From positions 58,944,255-59,008,254 of the forward strand of contig OZ024933.1 in assembly GCA_964017235.1 (NCBI GenBank): 64,000 bases of DNA. Reading direction: 5' to 3'. The translations under genes and the position numbers were made by a program. Position 1 is the stretch's first letter; every line of letters starts with the position of its first letter. The notes below the pieces were generated by a model. That model saw nothing but the letters and a program-made list of their open reading frames with translations. It had not been told where the DNA came from and did no database searches. The stretch is from Sabellastarte sp. h YS-2021. Its lineage: Eukaryota; Annelida; Polychaeta; Sabellida; Sabellidae. Of the stretch, positions 55,624-64,000 are shown piece after piece.

Positions 55624-55930
55624 TACGAGACTTTGAGACATGAAAGGTCTGTTCAAGATCATGTCAAGGCTAGGATCAAACAATTGTCAGAAAATGGCTT
55701 AAAAGGTACGGATCTGAAATACAAATCGCAAATGGTGGTTCTGTGGATATTTTTGTCAAAGAAAAAATAAAATGGCCCCATGAGTTTGTATTGGCGGGTA
55801 ACACCAAAGATAGGGTCACCTATAACCAATTGAATATCACACAGTGGATGGCAGGTTTTTGTAGGATCATGAGGGAAGAAAGTTGTCAACAAACCAAAAA
55901 TCATACGTTAGATTATACACATTATCATAG
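55624..55930 (+). pseudogene. DIRS-like gag, core part (copy 3)
   Basis: It resumes with YETLRHERSVQDHVKARIKQLS (compare FDSLKEDAVIQSKVEQRLQELS). After one frame change comes VDIFVKEKIKWPHEFVLAG, then RVTYNQLNITQWMAGF, then CRIMREES, matching WPHEYILSG, RVSYDQLSVTQWVAGFGRTMREES of the complete gag. Similarity ends near 55925. The zinc block and all of pol are missing, so this is a 3'-truncated fragment. Confidence 0.85.
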
Positions 55931-57744
55931 CATTCATAAATTCAATGACAACAGCTATATCAGTAATTGGCTGTAAAGTTATACATTACTTTGAGTGCAG
56001 TAGATAGTTAAAATAGTAGAGCAGACATTATTATAGCACTCACAAGATTCAGAAATTAACAGCACTATCAACGTGTGAGATTATAATAACTGCCCATGAC
56101 CAATGGCGTAAAGTGATAATCATTTCAGCCCAAAAGGCATAAAATACTAAAAATAACTGCAGACTAGCAATACTATCAAAATTAGATTTACTGGCAGTAA
56201 TTGAAGCAGTGGATAAAAGTTCATAATCATAATGTAAAACATCTTGGTCACACATGTCAAAGGTCAAGCTCTTGAATTGATATCATATGTGGTAGAAGGG
56301 ATAATAACGCCTATTATTTTAGCAATTAACATTAAAATATATGAAATTTTGGATGTGTTATTGTTTCAAAATAAAGAAAAAAATATTAAAATGATACCCA
56401 TGAACACTACTACATCTTCCTGGAAAATAAGTACTTTGGGGGATTTCCTAATCAATTCATTGCTTTAGAAATTATTCAAGTAAATGTTTTATGTACTCAG
56501 CAAGATCGATACTATGCAGACATACAAATATTATTACAACGACTTAGTTGACAGATTTACCATGAAGGGGAATTAATGGTTCTACTTATAAGGGTTTCAC
56601 ACTAGGGAAGAAGCTAGATTTTTTTTATTTGGTATGCCCTGACTTTTCAGAGATTTGTGGTTATATGCAATATTTATTATGGGATAGGGTATCATATATC
56701 TCATTAATGATTCTGATAATCAAATAGTGTGCTTGGGTGTACTGGCTTCTGCAAAAGCTATGCCCTTGCACACTGGCAGAAAAGAGCTTCACAAATAACT
56801 GAGATCAAATAACTGTATAAGTTGAACCTAGTGAAATTTTCTGGTGGCTAAAATTTCATACTTGTACATTATTTGTATACATGCATAACGCCCTCCTCCC
56901 TCTTATCTTTAGAAAGAAGTTGACTACCCATCTGGTCCAGGTTAGCCCATTCCAAGTATTTCAATGGTGTGGGATTGCAATCTTGATATTTCTCCACTGT
57001 ATAGACATCTCTGCTCAATGCGTCGTTACCACAGTAAAATTTATGAATGGGTTAAATGTTTTGGTGTTTTACATGTCTTCTCTCTCTCTCTCTCCCTCTC
57101 TCTGTCTGTCTACCTGTGTTCTCGATTATTCCAGAGTTAAATTGTTAATGGATTTTTATGTGGGCAGGAACTGGCCAAAGGGAGAAGTGAATAGGAAAGA
57201 CCCAGATCGTATTCTGGATACCCCCCACCCCTCCCCCAAAAAATGGAATTTAATAGGTTATAATTTTAATATATTTATCAATGCTTTTGGCTTTGATCGA
57301 TATTATCACAATGCCAAATGAGCAGATCTTTACAAAATTTTTGTGGGTGGGACCAAGTCAAAGAAAGAATTGTTTTCATTTTGTGAAAGATTCAGCAGCT
57401 CATATTGTGGATATGAAAGCCCCGAATTTTGGGGGATGATACCCGGTGGAGTTCTGCACCCCACAAGTGCTCTCTAGCTTAAACTTTCAGTGTACTATTA
57501 CAAACTGCAATTTACGCTAACCCCTCCCCTTACCAATTTGCATAAATATAGAGAGTGTGGCTTCATTGCAATATACTGAAATGGGGTTTAGTCCAGGAGG
57601 TGACCCCCCCTCCTCAACCCTTAGAAGCGTGAATCAGTTTATGGGTCTAATTTTGGTGAATTTTTGACTTTGAACCTGAATAACACTAATAGCATTTCAT
57701 ATATTTTCAATGTTAATACCTCAAATAATAGGTGTGTTATCCCT
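55931..57744. other. Non-genic stretch with dispersed repeat pieces
   Basis: 56285-56400 and 57600-57744 belong to the ACACCTATTATTTGAGGTATTAAC family of 8880-9142 (the second inverted). There is a (TC)n run at 57077-57105. 57165-57240 is related to 18815-18900. No convincing coding region; the 146-residue frame at 56881 is composed of these pieces. Confidence 0.5.
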
Positions 57745-58020
57745 TGTAACAACTTATTTTGTATCAACGACTTATTTTGTATTACATGACTTATTTCGTA
57801 TCAATTTTTGACTTATTTCGTATTACTGACTTATTTTGTAGTAAAATTGCCTTATTTCGTATTACTTGGCCAACTTATTTCGTACCAACAGTTGACTTAA
57901 TATGTTACAAAACGGTGCGCAGAATTTTGACAAGATTTCAGGGTGATACAAAATAAGTCGATAATACAAAATAAGCTGCTCTATAGACAACTTGTTTTGT
58001 ATCACTGACTTTTTTGTACT
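57745..58020. repeat. Word array GACTTATTTCGTATCA
   Basis: GACTTATTTTGTATTAC, GACTTATTTCGTATCAA, GCCTTATTTCGTATTAC and AACTTATTTCGTACCAA recur in one sense. GATACAAAATAAGTCGATAA and ATACAAAATAAG appear in the other at 57950-57976. Period about 25-30 bp, irregular. Confidence 0.7.
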
Positions 58021-58117
58021 ATCAGGTTACAAAACTCCACAATGTATAAGAAATTTTGTTTTTAAAACTGTGGAACTCTTTGTTTATTCATTATTTTTAT
58101 TTTACATTATATGGAAG

Positions 58118-61100
58118 CTCTGGACTGCCAATTTTTTTATTTTAATAACTTGAATATACCAGTTAGTTAGCATGAATATTCGAGTTAATAACTGGAATAT
58201 TTGAGTTAGTAACTTGAATATATAGCAGTTACCTAACTTGAATATACCAGTTCACTAACTTGAATATATAAATTAGCTAACTTGAATATACGAGTTAGCT
58301 AACTGGAATATTTGAGTTAGTTACTGGAATATACAAGTTACTAAATTGAATTTATGAGTTAGGAACTGGAATACACAAGTTACTAACTTTAATATATCAG
58401 TTAACTAACTTGAATATGCAAATTAGCTAACTTGAATATACAAATTAGTTAACTTGAATATATGAGTTACTAACTTCAAAATAAGTTAGGTAACTGGTAT
58501 TTTCACTGACTGATTTTGTAGTAATTTTAATTCAACTTTTATAGTGCCTTGTCTCCATCAAAGGATGGACTCAAAGGAATTTTATCCTTACTGTATTCAA
58601 TTTTGTAGTCCATTTACCATTTGCCTGATAGCAATTCTTATTTTCAGCACTGAATTTCACAGAGATATAATTGATTAGACTAGTCGGTAGTATATTGAAA
58701 ATTATAACTCTATCTGTAAATGAATTTGAGATGGTGTTAAATCTTGGACTGGAATATATTTGTGGAAGTATGAATGCCCTTGTTGAATCACATAAAGTTT
58801 ACATATAGAAAGCACAGATTTGGTTTATTGGTAGGAACACTAGCACAAAATCCTACAACCTTGGAAAAAATCAATGATCTCCATGAGATAAGATGTTAAA
58901 ATGTACACTTTGTACACCCAAGAAACCTCTGGCTAAATATTACATTAATGTTCAACATTACAGAGTAAATGTTATAGGGAGCATTGATGTAAGACTATGA
59001 ATTTGAACAATACACTGTTAGACTACATATTGCTAACCTACACTTCCTAACCAATATCCCTACCAAGTATCAACCTCCTACACCTTACAGTTTGAAGGAT
59101 ATGAGCCGGATGAGATCAAAGTCACTACAGCAAGGTCAAAGGTCAAATCAAGGTCATACTATGATGTTGCACACCTACACTCCCTAACCAGTTTCTCTCA
59201 ATGTCTCTATCAAGGCTCAACATCCTAACCCTAATGGTTTATGAGATACAGCATAGAGAAGTTAATACTGAACCAGCCCTCCCGCGTGGCAGAGAGACTG
59301 CCCAACTGCCCAGCCTGACACCACGGGTGACAACAATACCTGCACAGCGTAAAAACTACATATATCCCAAATTCTATTATGCAAAATGTACAATTCTATA
59401 GACAACATGCAAATGTTAATCACATGTTAGCTCAGTATTATTCAATAGAATATAGAAAAGGTGGCAAATGTGTTTATCCATTGGTAGCATTAAGCATTTT
59501 TGTATGCATCAGAAAAAAAACAAGAATGACTGTGCATCATTTTAATAGCCAAAGTCTTTGCAAGTACTAAAATTTCAGGGATAAATACAATTTTTCCAAT
59601 TCTTATGTGCTAAGTAACATTGTAAGGAGTCCTTCTTTCACCAAATTATCATGAAAATTACATGAAAAGGGTAAAAAAAATCATGTCACGTTTTAAATTG
59701 TACACAAACAAATTCAACCATAAATTATCATAGAATAAAATGTCATTGGCCTTGATAATAAAACTCTGTGAGGTCAAATTGCCTTGAAAATTGCTGATTG
59801 ACAAGTTCCTATTATACAGTTGTGTTACAATTGCTATACTTTTTTTAAAACAAAATATACATGCACCTTTCTGAATATTTAGTAATCTGTGCAAAAGTCT
59901 TAATGTTACAGAAGCTCTGGACTACCAAATTTTTTTTGCTAACTTGAATATACCAGTTATTTGACTTGAATATAGTAGTTAGAAACTGGAATATACGAGT
60001 TAATAACTGGAATAAACCAGTCACTAACTTGAATATACAAGTTAACAAACTGGGATATATACAAGTTAGCTAACTTGAAAAAACAAGTTTGGTAACTGGA
60101 ATATGCCAGTTAGGTAACTTAAATATAACAGTTAGTAACTGGAATATATGAGTTAGTAACTTGAATGTTCAAGTTACTAACTGGAATATACGACTTACTA
60201 ACTTGAATATTCCAGTAAACTAACAAGAATATACAAGTTAACTAACTTGAATATACAAGTTAGCTAACTTGAATATACAAGTTAACCAACTGGAATATAC
60301 GAGTTAGCTTACTGGAATATACAAACTAATAACTGGAATATATGACTTACTATCTGGAATATACCAGATAGCTAACTTGAATATACAAGTTAGATAACTG
60401 GAATATACAAGTTAGCTAACCTGAACATACGAGTTAGCTAACTGGAATATACAAGTTGCCTAACTGGAATATACAAGTTAGCTAACCTGAACATACGAGT
60501 TAGCTAACTTGAACATACGAGTTACCTAACTGGAATATACAAGTTAGCTATCTTGAATATACAAGTTACCTAACTGGAATATATGAGTTAGTAACTTGAA
60601 TATAAGAGTTAGCTAACTTGAATATACAAGTTAGCTAACATGAATATACAAGTTACCTATCTGGAATATATGAGTTAGTAACTTGAATATACAAGTTAGC
60701 TAACGTGAATATACCAATTAGTAACTGGAAAATACAAGTTAGAAACTGGAATATTCAAGTTTATATCTTGAATATGCAAGTAAGCTAACTGGAAAATACC
60801 AGTTACCTAACTTGAATATTCAAAAAAGCTAACTCGTATTTTGAAGTTAGTAACTCATACATTCAAGTTAGCTAATTTGCATATTCAAGTTAGTTAACTG
60901 GTATATTCAAATTAGTAACTTGTATATTCAAGTTAGCTCATTCATATATTCAAGTTAGGTAACTGGTATATCCAAGTTAGCAACTGGTACATTCAAGTTA
61001 CTAACTCGAATATTCCAGTTATTAACTCGAATATTCAAGCTAACTAACTGGTATATTCAAGTTGTTAAAATAAAAAAAATTGGCAGTCCAGAATATAAAA
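58118..61100. mobile_element. 3-kb TIR-bounded element with AACTTGAATATTCAAGTT arrays
   Basis: Left CTGGACTGCCAATTTTTTTA and right AAAAATTGGCAGTCCAG are terminal inverted repeats. Directly inside, TTATTTTAATAACTTGAATA (left) and CAAGTTGTTAAAATAAAAAA (right) continue the match. Two arrays lie within: 58140-58500 and 59935-61072. A third partial end, CTCTGGACTACCAAATTTTT, lies at 59913. Array units are about 22 bp, near-palindromic: (T)AACT(T/G)GAATATNCNAGTTA. The right array holds roughly fifty. Between the arrays lies ordinary sequence. No coding capacity. Confidence 0.78.
59040..59260 (-). repeat. Dispersed repeat related to 20631-21250 (inverted)
   Basis: CACTTCCTAACCAATATCCC, CCAAGTATCAACCTCCTACA and AAGGTCAAAGGTCAAATCAA.. 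followed by CATACTATGATGTTGCACAC are reverse complements of phrases in the 20.6-kb repeat. It sits inside the 3-kb element between its two arrays. The rest of 58500-59934 is unassigned. Confidence 0.65.
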
Positions 61101-61834
61101 AATGAATAAACAAAGAGTTCCACAGTTTTAAAAACACAGCACCCTAGTGATCAGAAGAAAAACACCAAGAAAAACACCAAAAACTGGGTTTATAAATATA
61201 TTCATCTACTTCATTTTTTATCTGGCACAATATACTATAAAATCTGTCATTTTACTTTTTAAAATGTTTTACCTCCTACATATTGAGACCTGACGACCAC
61301 TTAAATGAAAATGATGTAAAATTTTATAGGATTAGAAAAATTGACCTGCCAAGGTCAAAGGTCCGAAACACAACCCAATACAAAATAGTTCAAAACCAAA
61401 GCTCAGCAGGGCAGGTCAAAGGTCACAGTGAACCACAAGTCCACTGTTAGTAGTCAAAATAAAGGTGAAAACTTACAAGTACCCCCATAATATTTAGGAT
61501 ATGAAGGGAATCAGGTCTCGCTTGTTCAGTATGTTTATGAATATACATATATAGTTTAACTTTTCAAAAGAAACTGTACATGACCTTTGGATGACTAAGG
61601 TCATAGGTCAGACCCCCACATAAGTGGATAATATAATTTTTGGCTATAATTTTTTCTTTAAAACTGTACAAGACGTTTAGATACTACTAGGTAAGAGGTT
61701 ATATAAGCCTGAATGAATCAGTTAACTTGTAGATGATTTAAGCAAAGAATTAGTGTGTATGACCTAGAAAAAGCTACTAAAGGTCATAGGTGATGTACCA
61801 TATATGTTAAATATAATAAATCTAAGCTTTAACA
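61101..61834. other. Unassigned sequence with AGGTCA words
   Basis: CAAGGTCAAAGGTCCGAA, CAGGTCAAAGGTCACAG and AAAGGTCATAGGTGATG at 61360-61790 are further AGGTCA clusters. No coding feature. Confidence 0.4.
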
Positions 61835-62260
61835 TCAAAATGTGGTTGTTGCTGTGTAATAAAGACACCCAAGCACCAAGTATGAAGCTAGGTATGTAAA
61901 GCAAGTTTGAATGCTCTGGAAACGGGATTCAAGAGTAGGGGAGGAGGACAAGTATCTCCAAATGGCGTCCGAATGCCATGTGCCATGTTTCATGATGTGT
62001 TCTAACGGCACACCATTCTGGAATGCCCACGAGGCACCAGCACGGCGGACATCGTGGAATGTAAGGGATTTTGGAAGACCTAAGTGAGAAGATATATCTT
62101 TGAGGTGTTTTCTTGCCACTGAATCAGTAAGAGGAACCAGAGTTTGAGCTCTGGGGACAACGAATAGAGGCTCATTGTAAGAAACCGGATATAACCGAAC
62201 CATATGGTTGATAGACGCAATGAGACATAGGGGGGGTGGGAATGGTTGCAATATCTTTTC
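61835..62260 (-). pseudogene. DIRS-like tyrosine recombinase, catalytic part (copy 4)
   Basis: A frame of about 138 residues contains EPLFVVPRAQTLVPLTDSVA, then RKHLKDISSHLGL, then LTFHDVRRAGASWAFQNGVP, then KHGTWHSDAIWRYLSSS. These match the C-terminal half of the complete recombinase with HxxR, HGTW and the tyrosine in place. The central part with the first arginine (62261-62512) is broken by frameshifts. Confidence 0.88.
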
Positions 62261-62512
62261 TATTTTGGAGAGTTTTAGACCATTTTATAAGCAGAATAGC
62301 CCACTGTGAGGTAGCTATGTAATCAGCCCTAGCCAACTGTCTTGTATGATCAAAAGTAGGTACAAAATGTGGTAAGATATTTTATAATCTTAAAAAAGAG
62401 AAGAAACAAAGTAAATACAAGGATCTGAATACAACCGGAAACTTGAAAGACTCACATGTCTGAATAATTTTTGTGAGAAGTTGTATGTCCAGTATTGAAC
62501 GCCTAGAAGGAG

Positions 62513-62832
62513 CTAGAGCAGCCTGTATTCTAAGTGATTTAAGATACAAAGATAGGCGTTCATCCTTGAAAGGAGTGGTAAAACATGGTAGGCTCTAATA
62601 GCAGCCAAATAATTAGCTATATTTCCATGGGACTGGGAATTTTGAAAAAGATACTCCATGAATGACAAAAGAATAAAGACGTCTACCTGTTGGTGGAACA
62701 GCCCAGTGGCCACCCTGAAGGCTTGGAAATCGAGCCACATCCTTTGATATTGTCGCTTCGTGGCAGGCCTGAAGCCATCAAACAGCCTATTAGAAGCCAA
62801 GGTGACCAACTGGGCTGCCTGTGGTGAAAATT
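62513..62832 (-). pseudogene. DIRS-like tyrosine recombinase, N-terminal part (copy 4)
   Basis: FSPQAAQLVTLASNRL, FDGFRPATKRQYQRMWLDFQ and FILLSFMEYLFQNSQSHGNIA align with the N-terminus of the complete recombinase. The frame has no ATG at the homologous start. It is preceded by ATCTTTATATTTGCAG (AG at 62834-62833), a good splice-acceptor sequence in the same codon phase as in copies 1 and 2. It is frameshifted after about 62590. Confidence 0.87.
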
Positions 62833-62859
62833 CTGCAAATATAAAGATCAAGTGAGAGT

Positions 62860-64000
62860 CATATTTCATAATTTAAAATTGTAAGGTCTAAATGAGTAGG
62901 AATCCAAACACAGTGAGGGACTAAGGTGTTTAATCTAGTGTTATCTACTGAGGAGTCAGTCCATCTGGACAAAAGATCAGCTGTAACATTCTTTTGACCA
63001 GTTATGTGTTGTACTTTTATATGAAAATTGCTGATATAAGCCATATATTCCGGGCACACACTGCAAGAGTGTTATCTCTGCATTTACCAGTAGTTAAAAC
63101 TTCGACTATTTGGTGTATTCTTTTATTGGCCCAATGACTGGCCCAAACCTCTAGGCAAAGGAAGACTATAGACCATGTTCTGAAAAACTGCACCTAACCC
63201 TGTTAAAGAAGCATCTAAATGCATTTGTGAGTGACATTGGCTTTGATGGTAGTATGTAACTCCGTTATATTGTGATAAGAAGACTTAAAACCAGCGAAGA
63301 TCTGAGAAAAATGACTGGTTTAAGAGAATTTTCTTGACCTCATAGTTGTCCCTGAGTAACTGTAGCATTCTGTTTAGAAAAAATCTGGCGGGCTTTACAC
63401 ATTTGGTTATATACAGTAGTAAACCAAGCAATGACTGTAGTTCATTTTTGCTACAGTAAGTTTTTGAAGCCCAACTACTACATGTATGTATGATTTCTTA
63501 TAATTTCTGTTCAGGTATAGATATAGTTTTATTAACTGAATCTACTAATATTCCCAAGCAAACTACAGAAGTAGCAGGAGCAATTAGTTTTTTATAGCTA
63601 ATGTCCAGTCCAAGTTCTTGCAATAAATTTAACAAAAACTGGTAAGAATCGTGGATTTCAGAGGGAAGACCAGTATATATGAGGTCATCTATGTAATTAA
63701 ATAGCCCCTTGTAACCATGTGACTTCATGATATACCTAATTGCGTCAGAACATCTCTGAAAAAACAAAGAACCATGTCGAAACCCGAACGAGGTCGAAAC
63801 GTCAATATATTGACGCCTATGAACCTGAAAGCCTAGTAGGTAAATGTCTCCTGGGTCTACTCTGACATGCCTGAAAGCTCGGCTGATATCTATCTTATAG
63901 AGTTGGGCAGCTGGTCCCAACTTGACCAGTGCCTATGTAATATTATCTATGGAAGGATAATGCAAAGAATAGACAGTATCAAGATAAACATCTTTCTTAA
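62860..64000 (-). pseudogene. DIRS-like RT-RNase H, broken, runs off the window (copy 4)
   Basis: RT: YKIDISRAFRHVRVDPGD, SFGFRHGSLFFQRCSDAIRY, FNYIDDLIYTGLPSEIHDSY (catalytic YIDD), LVDSVNKTISIPEQK. Then frameshifted sequence (63060-63490) including parts of the thumb, and the RNase H end IKVQHITGQKNVTADLLSRW at 62930-63020. The order and motifs equal those of the complete copy, but stops near 63060 and 63495 inactivate it. The 5' part lies beyond the window. Confidence 0.9.

Noticed and set aside
56881..57321. 146-residue plus-strand frame as a gene
   Set aside because: It runs through a TC microsatellite and a dispersed repeat fragment and has no recognisable domain.
59935..61072. CRISPR-like regular repeat array
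   Set aside because: Units are about 22 bp with no fixed-length unique spacers, words occur in both senses, and the surroundings are a eukaryotic repeat landscape. It is a palindromic word array.

Overview
This is eukaryotic, AT-rich, animal nuclear DNA. It most likely comes from a mollusc, probably a bivalve. The reasons are a tRNA-headed SINE with an AAATAAATAAA tail after a GACGTAAAACCCC-type 3' end, several DIRS-like tyrosine-recombinase retrotransposons, CR1/L2- and L1/Tx1-like LINEs, and interspersed repeats rich in AGGTCA words and GACGGACGG-type runs. The species is inferred from these families, not proven. Gene density is very low: one host gene is convincing and almost everything else is transposon-derived.

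Layout. 0-11.7 kb: MITE ends, foldback elements, two SINE copies (2.1 and 6.7 kb), a 660/1057-bp tandem duplication (2.8-4.5 kb), a 1.66-kb foldback element (7.1-8.8 kb) and a 92-bp x3 tandem repeat. 11.8-15.7 kb: a decayed DIRS-like element (minus). 16-22.4 kb: one possible host exon, a tRNA-like SINE head, a 1.08-kb repeat, and a palindromic AAGTCGTAATTACGACTT array. 22.4-31.8 kb: an L1/Tx1-like LINE (plus) split by a 4.66-kb Ty3/gypsy-type LTR element (23.6-28.3 kb) and by a 1.1-kb unidentified insertion (29.7-30.8 kb). 32.6-34.5 kb: 3' pieces of CR1/L2-type LINEs. 35.8-37.4 kb: a two-exon beta-1,3-galactosyltransferase-like (GT31) gene on the minus strand with a MITE in its intron. 38.2-41.7 kb: two MITE copies head to tail and a TIR element built from CTTAGT/TCGATAAATCGA words. 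42.6 kb: a recombinase fragment. 45.24-52.75 kb: a nearly complete 7.5-kb DIRS-like element (minus) with split direct repeats, gag, RT-RNase H and tyrosine recombinase. 54.1-55.9 kb: a third DIRS gag fragment (plus) interrupted by a second copy of the 1.05-kb repeat. 57.7-61.1 kb: word-built arrays, the largest being a 3-kb TIR-bounded element of about 22-bp palindromic units. 61.8 kb to the window end: a fourth DIRS-like copy (minus).

Most informative signals. (1) The gag-pol junction of the DIRS-like elements carries a canonical A AAA AAC -1 frameshift heptamer, in phase, in two diverged copies. (2) In three copies the recombinase frame lacks its own ATG and is preceded by a splice-acceptor-like sequence in the same intron phase, which suggests spliced expression of the recombinase. 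(3) The 7.5-kb element has A-B split direct repeats overlapping at a CA dinucleotide, a readable record of site-specific integration. (4) At least ten loci share an unusual grammar of short palindromic words shuffled into arrays, often within terminal inverted repeats, although the words themselves differ between families.
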